DNA from: Chitinispirillaceae bacterium
GTDB taxonomy: Bacteria; Fibrobacterota; Chitinivibrionia; Chitinivibrionales; Chitinispirillaceae
DNA: 64,000 nucleotides
Assembly: GCA_016932075.1 (NCBI GenBank)
Contig: JAFGDP010000010.1
Location: forward strand, 59,118-123,117
Reading direction: 5' to 3'
A program made the translations under genes and the position numbers. Shown here piece by piece: positions 48,130 through 58,050 of the stretch. The notes under the pieces were generated by a model, which saw nothing but the letters and a program-made list of their open reading frames with translations, ran no database searches and was not told the origin of the DNA. Position 1 is the stretch's first letter, and each line of letters starts with the position of its first letter.

Positions 48130-49965
48130 ATGTGCGGTATCGTCGGTTATATCGGCAACCGGGAAGCCTACCCGATTCTCATAAGCGGTCTTGCGGCCCT
48201 GGAATACCGGGGGTATGACAGCGCCGGTATTGCGATCGTGAATGGGCGCGCGAAGGCGCAGCTGTTCAAGGACAAAGGAAATGTCACCCACCTGCGCACG
48301 ATCATGAAAAAGAAACCGCCGTCGGGTTTGTGCGGCATCGCGCACACCCGCTGGGCCACCCACGGCGCCCCGTCTCAGACCAACGCCCATCCCCACCTTG
48401 ATCAAAGCGGCCGGATCGCGCTGGTGCACAACGGCATCATCGAGAATTATGCGTCGATCAAGGAGCGGCTCAAAGGCGAGGGAATAAAATTCAAATCAGA
48501 AACCGACAGCGAAGTGCTTTCCCAGCTGGTGGGGAAGTACTATGCCAACGGCGATCTCGCCGGCGCCGTGCGCAAAGCGTTGCTTGAAGTCCATGGAACA
48601 TTCGGGATCGCGGTGGTTGCCTTTGACAATCCGGGAGTGCTCGTGGGCGCACGAAAAGGCTCTCCCCTCGTGGTCGGTGTCGGGAATAACGAGCTGTTTC
48701 TCGCCTCTGATGCCTCGGCGATCGTCCACCATACGAAAAAGGTGATCTACCTCAAAGACGGGAACCTTATCGAGTGCAAGAAAGGCGCGTCATACACCAC
48801 GGTCACGCTCGACAACCGGGCGGTCGATACAGAAATCCAGCACCTGGACTGGGACGCGAAAGCGCTCGCCAAGGGAGGGTTCGATCATTTCATGCTCAAG
48901 GAGATCTTTGAGCAGCCTGAAACCATCCGTAACGCGATCCGTGGAAGGCTCCTTATCGAAGAGGGCGCCGCGCGTCTTGACGGCCTCAACCTGGTGCTTC
49001 CCGAACTTCGCTCAATCAGACGCCTGATTCTCATCGCGTGCGGCACGAGCTGGCACGCGGCGCTCTGCGGCGAATACATGATCGAAGAGATCGCCGGTAT
49101 CCCGGTGGAGGTCGAATATGCCTCGGAATTCCGCTACCGCAACCCCATCATCGAGCCGCACACCCTGGTGTTTGTCATCAGCCAGTCCGGCGAAACCGCG
49201 GACACGCTCGCCGCGCTGCGCGAGGCGGCGCACAGGGGCGCGACCGTGCTCGGCATCTGCAACGCCGTAGGATCAACCATTGCGCGGGAGACGCACGGCG
49301 GCGTGTACCTGCATGCCGGACCTGAAATAGGCGTCGCTTCAACCAAAGCGTTCACCTCACAGCTGACCGTGCTTTCGCTCCTGACGCTTCTATTGGGCCG
49401 CATGCGCCGGATATCAAACGCCGAGGGCATGAGAATCGCTCAGGCGCTTACGGCGATCCCGGATCAGGTTTCCCGTATCCTCAAGCAGAACAAAAAAATA
49501 CGCGACATCGCGCGGTACTATAAAAAACACCGCAATTTCCTGTACCTCGGCCGTTCCTACAATTTTCCGGCGGCGCTCGAAGGCGCACTCAAGCTTAAGG
49601 AGATCTCCTACGTCCACGCCGAAGGATACCCGGCTGCGGAAATGAAGCACGGGCCCATTGCGCTTGTTGACAAGGACATGCCGTCGGTAGTGATCGCTCT
49701 GCGCGACAGTGTCTATGAAAAGGTGATCTCCAACATTCAGGAGATCAAGGCGCGTGGCGGCAGCGTCATCGCCATCGCCACTGAAGGCGACCGGCATATC
49801 AAGAAATTCGCGCGGCATGTCATCCATATACCTGAAACCATTGAAATGCTGTCGCCGCTTCTTTCCGTCATTCCGCTGCAGCTTCTGGCGTACCACATCG
49901 CCGCGCTGCGCAAATGCGAAATAGACCAGCCGCGCAACCTGGCAAAATCAGTGACCGTGGAATAG
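48130..49965 (+). CDS. glmS: Glutamine-fructose-6-phosphate aminotransferase
   Basis: 611 aa, full length. The N-terminal nucleophile Cys is in MCGIVGYIGNRE; RGYDSAGI, HTRWATHG and HNGIIENY complete the glutaminase site. Two SIS sugar-isomerase domains follow (LIACGTSWHAAL near 300, QSGETADTLAAL near 345, YLGRSYNFPAALEGALKLKEI read as two segments near 475). It ends in the conserved PRNLAKSVTVE. It makes glucosamine-6-phosphate for peptidoglycan and LPS. GACAAGGAGAA precedes the start. It is followed closely by scpA. Confidence 0.97.
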   Translation: MCGIVGYIGNREAYPILISGLAALEYRGYDSAGIAIVNGRAKAQLFKDKGNVTHLRTIMKKKPPSGLCGIAHTRWATHGAPSQTNAHPHLDQSGRIALVHNGIIENYASIKERLKGEGIKFKSETDSEVLSQLVGKYYANGDLAGAVRKALLEVHGTFGIAVVAFDNPGVLVGARKGSPLVVGVGNNELFLASDASAIVHHTKKVIYLKDGNLIECKKGASYTTVTLDNRAVDTEIQHLDWDAKALAKGGFDHFMLKEIFEQPETIRNAIRGRLLIEEGAARLDGLNLVLPELRSIRRLILIACGTSWHAALCGEYMIEEIAGIPVEVEYASEFRYRNPIIEPHTLVFVISQSGETADTLAALREAAHRGATVLGICNAVGSTIARETHGGVYLHAGPEIGVASTKAFTSQLTVLSLLTLLLGRMRRISNAEGMRIAQALTAIPDQVSRILKQNKKIRDIARYYKKHRNFLYLGRSYNFPAALEGALKLKEISYVHAEGYPAAEMKHGPIALVDKDMPSVVIALRDSVYEKVISNIQEIKARGGSVIAIATEGDRHIKKFARHVIHIPETIEMLSPLLSVIPLQLLAYHIAALRKCEIDQPRNLAKSVTVE

Positions 49966-49976
49966 GAGGCAAGCGC

Positions 49977-50765
49977 ATGCCGGTAAAACACCGGGAGTAT
50001 GAGGTCAAGCTCAACGTGTTCGAGGGTCCGCTCGACCTCCTTCTTTATCTGGTCACGAAGAACGAAGTGAACATCATCGACATCTCGGTGGCAGAGATAA
50101 CGGCGCAGTACCTTGAGTACCTTGACCTCATGCGTGAACTCAATATCGACATAGCCGCCGATTACCTGCACATGGCGGCAACGCTTACCTACCTCAAGGC
50201 ACGCGAACTCCTGCCGCCTTCGGAGACCGAATCGCCGGCGCCGGAAGAAGAGGGTATTTACAACCGAGAGCAACTGATCGCGCAGCTCCTTGAATACCAG
50301 AAATTCAAGCAGGCCGCGGGCGCGCTCAGACATTTTGAGGCCGAGCAGATCTCCCTCTTTCAACGGGGCGTTCCGGACACGATCAAAGGAACCGACGACG
50401 GTGACGGCATTGACCTCGGCTTACTCTCGACCTTTGACCTCCTCACCGCATTCAAGCGCGTGCTTGAAAAGGCGCACACCGAGGACGACCGGCAGGTGGT
50501 CGCTGCCGACAATGTGAAAATCGACGACCGGATCGAACGGGTACTCGCCACGCTTTGCGACAAGGGCGAAGTACGCTTCGAAGAACTTTTCGCCGACGAC
50601 ATGCGCCGGATCGTTATCGTGGTCACGTTCATGGCCATCCTTGAGCTTGTCAAGATGCAGGAGATCACGTTCCGGCAGGAACAGCGATTCGCTGCGCTCT
50701 ATGTGTCCCGCCGGACCGACGAGAAAAAGGAAAACGCGACTCGGGAATCCGGGGAGAACGGGTAA
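49977..50765 (+). CDS. scpA: Segregation and condensation protein A
   Basis: 262 aa from the ATG at 49977 (AGGAGG upstream); an open frame begins earlier inside glmS but is not used. Kleisin signatures: YEVKLNVFEGPLDLLLYLV at the N-terminus, ISVAEITAQYLEYL, YLHMAATLTYLKARELLP, and a C-terminal winged helix (RFEELFADDMRRIVIVVTFMAILEL read as two parts). ScpA bridges SMC heads with ScpB. It starts 11 bases after glmS and is followed by scpB. Confidence 0.95.
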   Translation: MPVKHREYEVKLNVFEGPLDLLLYLVTKNEVNIIDISVAEITAQYLEYLDLMRELNIDIAADYLHMAATLTYLKARELLPPSETESPAPEEEGIYNREQLIAQLLEYQKFKQAAGALRHFEAEQISLFQRGVPDTIKGTDDGDGIDLGLLSTFDLLTAFKRVLEKAHTEDDRQVVAADNVKIDDRIERVLATLCDKGEVRFEELFADDMRRIVIVVTFMAILELVKMQEITFRQEQRFAALYVSRRTDEKKENATRESGENG

Positions 50766-50787
50766 TTCACTATTGGGAGGAGGCGCT

Positions 50788-52167
50788 ATGAGCAACCTTG
50801 AAAACGATCTTGTTGATCTGCCCGGGGAACTGCACGACGACGAAGAGCTGGAGACGGTCCCGGAAGCGCCCGCCGATTCTCTGCGGATTCTCGAAGCGCT
50901 CCTTTTCGCCTCCGATGAACTGCTCAGCACCGCACGCCTCAAAGCGATTCTGCCGGGAACGCCGGATGCGCGCCACATCGGCACCATGGTGGAACGAATC
51001 AACCGTCAGCTCCAAAAGGAGCGTCATCCCTTTGAAATTGTGGAGATCGGCGGCGGGTATCAGTTCAAGACCATAGCCTACTTTCATCCGTGGGTGCGTC
51101 AGATTTTCAAGGACAAGGCATCAAAACGGCTTTCGATTCAGGCCCTGGAGTGTCTTTCGATCATTGCGTACCGTCAGCCGCTCAGCAAGGCCGAGATTGA
51201 AGCGATCAGAGGGGTTATCTCAGACGGGGCCATGAAAACGCTTCTTGAAAAGCGTCTCATTACCATTACGGGCCGGAGCGAAAAACCGGGCAGGCCGCTA
51301 TTGTACGGAACCACGCCCGAGTTTTTAAAATATTTCGGCCTTAATAAAATCAGCGACCTACCTAAAATCGAGGAGTTTGAAGCCATGGCGCGAGACAGAA
51401 TGGAGCAGGTGCCGATCAATGAGCTTAAAAACGTCGGCCAGCAGCCGGAAGACAACGTATTGGGCGAAGAGGCGTCGATTGAAATCACCCTTCCCGACGA
51501 GAAAAAAAGTGATGCGCCGCCCGGTGCGGTTTCCGAACGCACCGCTGTCGGTATTGATGACGCCGGCATGTTTGAAGTGTCGGTACAGGAAAAAACCACG
51601 GAACAGCCGGAAGAACCTTCGCAAGCACACGAAGAGCCGGGGCGCGCAACAGAAGGTGAAACCGTGCTTCAACGGGTGGTGGACAGCGGCGGCACGAGCA
51701 CGCATGAACCGTCCTCTCCGCCGGTAGTCGTCGTCAAACAGAAGAAAAGGGGGCGACCGCGAAAAGAAAGAAACGAGGAGTCCGCCGCGCAGACGGAAAC
51801 CCCTTCCCATAAAGAAAAGCAAAAGCGCGGGACCGTACCGGATGCCCGACAACCCGAGGAGGATGTGGCGTTGTTTGAGAGTGCCGCAACGGTAAAAAAA
51901 GGCCCGGATGAGGTCCAGACACCCGAACAGCCTCCATCCCCCACACTCCGGCCCGAACAGGAAGCGGTGATCGAGGTCGCTGTCGATACGGACCAGCAGA
52001 AAGCGCGTGCGCCAAACGGGGAGAGCGAACCCCAGGTTGACGAGGCGGTGATTGATGTGGCGGCCATTCCTGACCAGGAGACCGTCCGTTTGGTGAAGGA
52101 AGCCGATGACGGCTCCGCGGACGGACAGGACAAGGACGATGATGCTTTGTTCGAGGTGAAAATGTGA
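50788..52167 (+). CDS. scpB: Segregation and condensation protein B with long AT-hook-containing tail
   Basis: 459 aa from the ATG at 50788 (GGGAGGAGG upstream). Residues about 30-205 are the ScpB double winged helix (LRILEALLFASDELLS, SIQALECLSIIAYRQPLSKAEI split by loops, RPLLYGTTPEFLKYFGL). Typical ScpB is about 180-220 aa; here about 250 extra residues follow, acidic, Pro/Gln/Glu-rich and probably disordered. The tail has an AT-hook-like KKRGRPRK near 318-325 and a recurring short motif (GMFEVSV, VALFESA, AVIEVAV, AVIDVAA, DALFEVKM at the very end). Its stop overlaps mutS (TGATG). Confidence 0.92.
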   Translation: MSNLENDLVDLPGELHDDEELETVPEAPADSLRILEALLFASDELLSTARLKAILPGTPDARHIGTMVERINRQLQKERHPFEIVEIGGGYQFKTIAYFHPWVRQIFKDKASKRLSIQALECLSIIAYRQPLSKAEIEAIRGVISDGAMKTLLEKRLITITGRSEKPGRPLLYGTTPEFLKYFGLNKISDLPKIEEFEAMARDRMEQVPINELKNVGQQPEDNVLGEEASIEITLPDEKKSDAPPGAVSERTAVGIDDAGMFEVSVQEKTTEQPEEPSQAHEEPGRATEGETVLQRVVDSGGTSTHEPSSPPVVVVKQKKRGRPRKERNEESAAQTETPSHKEKQKRGTVPDARQPEEDVALFESAATVKKGPDEVQTPEQPPSPTLRPEQEAVIEVAVDTDQQKARAPNGESEPQVDEAVIDVAAIPDQETVRLVKEADDGSADGQDKDDDALFEVKM

Positions 52168-54866
52168 TGAAGGCAGCGGCAGCGTCTGCAGTCGTTCAGT
52201 CCCGCGGCACTGAGCAGAAAAACGATCTCACGCCGCTCATGCGGCAGTACAATGAGATCAAGGCACGCAATCCCGGCGCGGTCCTGCTCTATCGCATGGG
52301 CGATTTCTACGAGATGTTCAACGAAGACGCCAAAATCGCCTCCACGGTGCTCGGACTCACCCTTACCAGCCGCAACCATGGCGGCGCGGAAAACACCCCG
52401 CTCGCCGGGTTCCCTTTTCATGCGCTCGACCGGTACGTGCACCGCCTGATCAAGGCAGGGTATAAAATCGCGGTATGCGAGCAGACCGAAGACCCCAAAC
52501 AGGCAAAAGGGATTGTCAGGCGGGATATTGTGGAGATCATATCGGCGGGCACCGCCACCGAAGGATCATTCATAGAAGAAAAAGCGAACAATTTCATCCT
52601 CGGCATCTGCCGGGAAAACGGGCGCGCCGGTGTCGCGCTCTGCGACCTTTCAACAGGACAGTTCGAAACGGAGGAAGTGGATGAGGGCATAATCGGCCGG
52701 GAGATCGCCCGGATTGGTCCGAGCGAAATTGTTGCCGTACCGGATGAGGAGGAATATCTCCGTACGCTTGTCGCCGAGGCATACCGTCAGACCGTTATTT
52801 CCTTCTTTGATGCGTGGAAATTCTCCACCGATACTGCCGCCGATGCGCTGAAAACCCATTTTCAGGTCGCCTCCCTTTCGGGATTCGGTCTTGAAGGCTT
52901 CACCTGCGGCGTCGCCGCCGCCGGCGCGCTGCTCCTGTATCTCAAGGAGCAGAAAAAAAGCGACCTCCGCCACATCACCGCACTCCGGCCGCGATTGCTC
53001 TCCGAATTCGCCGAACTCGATCCGTCGACCATCCGCAACCTCGAGCTTCTGAAACCGCTGCATACCGACGAACATGACGGCACGCTCGTTTCCGTTCTTG
53101 ACAAAACAAGCACTTCCATGGGCGGCCGCATGCTCAAACGCATGCTCACCCGTCCCCTCAAGGACGCGGCCCTCATAAACGAGCGTCTCGCGTGCGTCGA
53201 ATGGCTGAAAAAGGACCCGTTTGTCCGTCAGGAGACCGAGCTCCTGCTCAAGCGAGTGGCGGACATCGAGCGGCTTATCGGCCGCATCACGCTCGAACGG
53301 GCCAATGGCCGCGACCTGGTCGCACTGAAAAATTCGCTCGACGTCTTTCCGGCGCTCATACGGATCCTCAAGGAAGCGCCGCCCCGGATCATCGCCGATG
53401 CGGTCGGCTCGCTCTCCGGTTTCGAACACGTGGTCCATCGCATCGCGGCGACCCTTACCGACAATCCCCCGCATTCGATCCGGGAGGGAAACATTATCCG
53501 GAACGGGGTGTCACCGGAGCTTGACGAACTCAGGGACATCGCCGGTTCGAGCAAGAAGTGGATTGCCCGGCTTCAGGAAAGCGAACGCGCGCGCTGCGGC
53601 ATCTCCTCGCTCAAGGTCGGTTTCAACAGGGTGTTCGGTTATTACATAGAAGTCTCCAACGCCAACCTCAATCTTGTCCCTGCCGATTACACGCGCAAGC
53701 AGACCCTGACAAACGGCGAGCGTTTCGTCACCCCCGAGCTCAAGGAGATGGAAGGGAAAATTCTCGGGGCCGAAGAACGGCTCAGCGTCCTTGAATACGA
53801 GTTGTTCGTTGAGCTGCGCTCGTCCGTCGCTGCCGAATGCGTCCGCATCCAGAAGGCGGCGCAAGCGGTGGCATGCATCGACGTCTTCACCTCGTTTGCG
53901 CGGGTAGCGGCGGAAAACAACTATTGCCGGCCCATCATTACGGCACAGCCTGATATTGTCATCAGGGAAGGCAGGCATCCGGTGGTGGAGCATATGCTGC
54001 ACGGCATTGAATTTGTGCCCAACGACACCGATCTGATCAAGAAAGAAGCGCAGATCCTGCTCATCACCGGTCCGAATATGGCGGGCAAATCAACCTATTT
54101 GCGCCAGAATGCTCTCATCGCCATCATGGCACAGATCGGGTCGTTTGTTCCGGCCCAGTTTGCCCAAATAGGCGTCGTTGACAAGTTCTATACCCGCGTC
54201 GGCGCGTCCGATCGCCTGGCGAGAGGCCTCTCAACGTTCCTCGTCGAAATGATAGAAGTCGCCACTATTCTTAATAACGCAACCGACAGCAGTCTGATAC
54301 TGCTCGATGAGGTCGGACGCGGCACCTCGACCTTCGACGGTATTTCTATCGCATGGGCGGTTGCCGAATACCTCCACGAAACGGCAGGAAGGCGGGGGCG
54401 CACCATTTTCGCCACCCATTACCACGAGCTGACCGAGATGGCGCTCCTGTTCCCGCGCATCAGGAACCTGCATGTCAAGGTCAAGGAATGGAACGATCAG
54501 ATCATCTTTTTAAGAAAAATCGATGCCGGTTCCTGCGACCACTCATATGGCATTCAGGTCGCCAGGCTCGCGGGCGTACCGCGCAAGGTCATCCTCAGGG
54601 CCCGTGAGATCCTTTCCAACCTTGAAAACATGGAACTCACGCCGGACCATACGCCGGTGCTCGCCCGTCACCGGAACGGTGCCGGCAAGGACGAAAACGC
54701 CGGACAGACCGATCTGTTTTCTTCCGGCATACAAATGAACGCAATTGACAGCAGGTACGGCGAGATCGTGCAACAGCTGCAGGATCTCGCCGTTGAAGAG
54801 CTTACGCCGCTCGATGCGCTTAATGTTCTCGCCGAACTCAAGGAAAAGGCTTCGTCGACCGGATAG
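52167..54866 (+). CDS. mutS: DNA mismatch repair protein MutS
   Basis: About 899 aa from the ATG at 52167, overlapping the scpB stop; a GTG one codon earlier is possible. The mismatch-binding MGDFYEMF (Phe-x-Glu) is near residue 46, followed by connector and core domains and the ABC-type ATPase with Walker A GPNMAGKST near 630, DEVGRGTSTFDG and ATHYHEL. The C-terminal region beyond the ATPase is present. It recognises mispairs and signals to MutL. Co-transcription with scpAB is likely from the overlap. Confidence 0.97.
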   Translation: MKAAAASAVVQSRGTEQKNDLTPLMRQYNEIKARNPGAVLLYRMGDFYEMFNEDAKIASTVLGLTLTSRNHGGAENTPLAGFPFHALDRYVHRLIKAGYKIAVCEQTEDPKQAKGIVRRDIVEIISAGTATEGSFIEEKANNFILGICRENGRAGVALCDLSTGQFETEEVDEGIIGREIARIGPSEIVAVPDEEEYLRTLVAEAYRQTVISFFDAWKFSTDTAADALKTHFQVASLSGFGLEGFTCGVAAAGALLLYLKEQKKSDLRHITALRPRLLSEFAELDPSTIRNLELLKPLHTDEHDGTLVSVLDKTSTSMGGRMLKRMLTRPLKDAALINERLACVEWLKKDPFVRQETELLLKRVADIERLIGRITLERANGRDLVALKNSLDVFPALIRILKEAPPRIIADAVGSLSGFEHVVHRIAATLTDNPPHSIREGNIIRNGVSPELDELRDIAGSSKKWIARLQESERARCGISSLKVGFNRVFGYYIEVSNANLNLVPADYTRKQTLTNGERFVTPELKEMEGKILGAEERLSVLEYELFVELRSSVAAECVRIQKAAQAVACIDVFTSFARVAAENNYCRPIITAQPDIVIREGRHPVVEHMLHGIEFVPNDTDLIKKEAQILLITGPNMAGKSTYLRQNALIAIMAQIGSFVPAQFAQIGVVDKFYTRVGASDRLARGLSTFLVEMIEVATILNNATDSSLILLDEVGRGTSTFDGISIAWAVAEYLHETAGRRGRTIFATHYHELTEMALLFPRIRNLHVKVKEWNDQIIFLRKIDAGSCDHSYGIQVARLAGVPRKVILRAREILSNLENMELTPDHTPVLARHRNGAGKDENAGQTDLFSSGIQMNAIDSRYGEIVQQLQDLAVEELTPLDALNVLAELKEKASSTG

Positions 54867-54907
54867 GCGATCTGCCGTTTTTTCCGTCAACCGAGGATAA
54901 AAATTCT

Positions 54908-57439
54908 ATGGCAACCATGACCACCCCCTTCCATACCCCGCACTCGATTTTTAAAAACGGCCTTCCGTGCATTGGCGTTTTAGTGGAAGAGCTAACCGGC
55001 GTGTATCAAAAGGGTATCTGGCCGGGCATTGTCGATACGGCAAAAAAGCACGGGCTAAACTGTCTCTGTTTCACCGGCGGCACGCTTCTTAAATCTCCGG
55101 TGGACGTCTGGCAATACCAGCGAAATCTTCTGTACGATTTCGCGCAACAGTATCCGCTCAGCGGCCTTATCGTTTTCGGATCACTCGTCAGCTATGTTGA
55201 GGAAAAAAGCAAAAGCGAATTTATCGCCCGGTTCGGCAGCTGTCCCCTGGTGACCCTTACGCCGACCCAGGAAGGCGTTCCTGCCATATATGCCGACAAC
55301 CGTTCCGGGTTCCGCCAGTTGATCACCCATTTGATCGAAGAGCACGGCTGTCGATCGTTTGCGTTCGTTACCGGTCCCGCATGGAATTCGGAAGCAACGA
55401 AGCGGCTGGACGTTCTTTCCGCAACGCTGGATTCATATGGACTGAGCCTGTCCGCCGACGGAATCTTTCCCGGCACCTTCGACCGTGAAAGCGGTTCCGC
55501 TGCCGCACGAGCCCTTGCTGACCGGATTGATGCGTATGATGTCCTGGTGACCGCCGACGACCAGTCTGCGCTGGGGGCAATCGAGACCTTCACCCGTCTC
55601 GGTATCGCGGTGCCGGAACAAATCGCGGTCACGGGCTTTGACGACATTGAAGAAGCAGCATACTGTACCCCCCCGCTCACGACGGTCCGCCAGCCGCTCT
55701 ACGGCCTCGGTGAGCTTGCCGTTACCACGCTCGTTCGTTGCATGCGCCGTGAAATCGTCGACGAGCACTGCATTCTTGACGCGCCTTTTGTCGTTCGGCA
55801 ATCGTGCGGCTGTTTCGAACGCCAGAACCCCGCAATAACAGGCTCCCCTTCCTCATCACCGGCTGATCCGGTAGCCTTCGTTCTCTCATCAATCAAGGCA
55901 CCCACAGCACGCTTGAATTCCGCCACCAGGCGGGTGCTCTCCTCTTTCTTTGGCGATATTCCCCTGCGTCGCGACGATCGCTTCCTCAAACGCCTCATCG
56001 AGGTTGCGCGCAAGGAAGGGCTTGGCGAGCGGCATCTTGCCCACTGGTCAAAAACGCTGTCGGCCATGCAGGAATACTGCAGGACCTACTTTGATCACGA
56101 CAGCGCGGCCTTTGCCTCATCGCTTGCCCTTGAAGCATCGTCGATCCTGACCGAAATGACCTACCGGTCTCAGGGATACGCCCGCATTGAGGACGCTCGC
56201 GAGTATATGTTCATCCATGACACCGGGGCGCTCATTACCAACTCCCTGTCGCTTTCGGACATGGCGGATACGATCGCCAAGCAGCTTCCCCGCCTTGGAA
56301 TAGACACGTTCCATATTTCCCTGTTTGATGAGGCGTCGTCCACATGCGATCGTGGGCGGCAGTTCCTTTCCGTTATCAAAGGCAGAAACGTTCCTATCGC
56401 GACCGACACGACCTACCCGAGCGCGAGCCTTCTTCCCGGTCCTCTGATCGAGAATGCTGCCCCGGCGGTCTATATTATCGAACCGCTCTATTTTCAGTCA
56501 TCGCAGTTCGGGTTCGCCCTGTTCGAAGGCGGTTCGGTCAAGACAGATATCTATCCCATTTTGGGCGGCTATATCTCCAGTGCGCTGCTCTCCCGCCTTC
56601 TTATTGATAGAATGGAAAAGCAAAGCGCCTCTCTCAAGGAGGCGAACGATATGCTGGTTGCGTTGCGCTCCAAGGAACGCGCGTACCTCGAATCGGTGAA
56701 GGGGGAGCTGGAACTGGGCCAAAAGATCCAGATGAGCTTCCTGCCCCATGAAATTCCACAGCTCCAAGGATGGGAAATGGACGCCCTGTTCATGCCTGCT
56801 CGGGAGGTGAGCGGCGATTTCTACGATACGTTTCTCCTCGATGACAATACGCTTGCGATGGTAATCGGTGACGTGAGCGGAAAGGACATCAGCGCGGCGC
56901 TTTTCATGTCGCGCATCCAGATCCTTCTGCGCGCCCTAACGGAACAAGCTTTTACTGAAGGCAAGGCACTTGCCGAAACGATCACGACGGTCAATGAATA
57001 TATTGCCCGTCAATACAAGCACGCATATACTGCGGTCATGTTCTCCACGCTATTCTATGGCTTCCTTGATCTCGACACGGGCAGACTGCGTTTCATCAAT
57101 GCAGGGCATCTCTCGCCGATCATCATCCACAAAGGCACCCTGAAGGCAAAGCTGCCGCAGACAGGTCCGGCTATCGGCCTTGACGCCACGTCTTCGTTTA
57201 ACGAAGAGGAGATCATCCTCGAACAAAACGACCTCTTTTTTGCCTATACGGACGGTGTCACCGAAGCGAAGAATCCAAGCGGCGATTTCTTTTCCGCTGC
57301 CCGTCTCGGTCATTTGTTCATTCAAAAAAGCGGCTCAGCACAGGAGATTGTTTCCAGCATCAAGAGAGCCCTTACGCGGCACATGCAGGACGCCGCACCC
57401 TACGATGACATCACGGTCCTGGCAGTGTATCGCGGCTGA
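54908..57439 (+). CDS. LacI-type sensor domain fused to PP2C (SpoIIE/RsbU) phosphatase
   Basis: 843 aa, no signal peptide or membrane helix. Residues about 15-300 are a LacI/GalR-type periplasmic-binding fold without DNA-binding helix-turn-helix (CIGVLVEELTGVYQKGIW, VTADDQSALGAIE, VTGFDDIEEAAYCTPPLTTV split). Residues about 300-590 are helical with a GAF-like stretch. After a coiled-coil linker, residues about 620-843 form the PP2C phosphatase: AREVSGDFYD, IGDVSGKDISAAL, NAGHLSP, AYTDGVTEA and PYDDITVL give the metal aspartates. It would couple a cytoplasmic ligand to partner-switching control of an anti-sigma pathway (inference). Confidence 0.88.
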   Translation: MATMTTPFHTPHSIFKNGLPCIGVLVEELTGVYQKGIWPGIVDTAKKHGLNCLCFTGGTLLKSPVDVWQYQRNLLYDFAQQYPLSGLIVFGSLVSYVEEKSKSEFIARFGSCPLVTLTPTQEGVPAIYADNRSGFRQLITHLIEEHGCRSFAFVTGPAWNSEATKRLDVLSATLDSYGLSLSADGIFPGTFDRESGSAAARALADRIDAYDVLVTADDQSALGAIETFTRLGIAVPEQIAVTGFDDIEEAAYCTPPLTTVRQPLYGLGELAVTTLVRCMRREIVDEHCILDAPFVVRQSCGCFERQNPAITGSPSSSPADPVAFVLSSIKAPTARLNSATRRVLSSFFGDIPLRRDDRFLKRLIEVARKEGLGERHLAHWSKTLSAMQEYCRTYFDHDSAAFASSLALEASSILTEMTYRSQGYARIEDAREYMFIHDTGALITNSLSLSDMADTIAKQLPRLGIDTFHISLFDEASSTCDRGRQFLSVIKGRNVPIATDTTYPSASLLPGPLIENAAPAVYIIEPLYFQSSQFGFALFEGGSVKTDIYPILGGYISSALLSRLLIDRMEKQSASLKEANDMLVALRSKERAYLESVKGELELGQKIQMSFLPHEIPQLQGWEMDALFMPAREVSGDFYDTFLLDDNTLAMVIGDVSGKDISAALFMSRIQILLRALTEQAFTEGKALAETITTVNEYIARQYKHAYTAVMFSTLFYGFLDLDTGRLRFINAGHLSPIIIHKGTLKAKLPQTGPAIGLDATSSFNEEEIILEQNDLFFAYTDGVTEAKNPSGDFFSAARLGHLFIQKSGSAQEIVSSIKRALTRHMQDAAPYDDITVLAVYRG

Positions 57440-57452
57440 CAGCCGATCCGGC

Positions 57453-58028
57453 TCAACAAAACACCTTCTCCATTCGCGCAAGCACCGCTTTCTCTTCCCG
57501 CGAAATGGTATTGATGCCGAGAAGTCCTCCTGACGCCTGTGCAACCGCCCGTGCACACCCGATGATCTCCTTCTTGAGGGACTCCCGCTCCTGCTTCGTG
57601 AGCTTCTCGCACAATCCCTCGATATAGTGCGTCCAGGCGGTCAGAAGTGATGCAGGAGGCTTATGCTCAAGCCACTCCTTGAGGAGATGGTACTCAATTG
57701 AATCGCGTTGTATTCCCCTGTCGTTTGCCGCCCTGAGGATCGTCTCCTCCTCCTTGGCGGAAACAGAACCATCCGCCCATGCCATTTCAACAAGCGGAAT
57801 AACCGAGAGCGGTGCAAGCGTTTCAGGCCGCACATCGAGCTCGACCAGCTTTTCAAGCACGTTCTCATTATGTATTCCCGAAACCCGTGCAAGCGATTCT
57901 TTGGTCTCTTTCATTTTCCGCATCTTTTTCAGGTTCTCTATGAGCACCTTGTCCTGTGCCTGGAAGAACGCGTCCTCCAGTTTTTTCCTCTGCGTTTCGA
58001 GAAAGAGTTCATGATCGTCAATAACCAT
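57453..58028 (-). CDS. TerB-like tellurite-resistance/co-chaperone-type domain protein
   Basis: 191 aa from the ATG at 58028, chosen because AAGGAG lies seven bases upstream. Residues about 60-190 have the TerB/DjlA-like helical layout (PLVEMAWADGSVSAKEEETIL, then a second half with LTKQERESLKKEI and ISREEKAVLARMEKVF). The N-terminal 50 residues are a charged coiled coil (ETQRKKLEDAFFQAQDK). TerB domains bind metal ions and often accompany stress or signalling proteins; no partner is clear here. It lies downstream of the PilZ/motBA group on the same strand. Confidence 0.7.
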   Translation of the reverse strand: MVIDDHELFLETQRKKLEDAFFQAQDKVLIENLKKMRKMKETKESLARVSGIHNENVLEKLVELDVRPETLAPLSVIPLVEMAWADGSVSAKEEETILRAANDRGIQRDSIEYHLLKEWLEHKPPASLLTAWTHYIEGLCEKLTKQERESLKKEIIGCARAVAQASGGLLGINTISREEKAVLARMEKVFC

Positions 58029-58050
58029 GCGCGAGCTCCTTGTGGCGATA

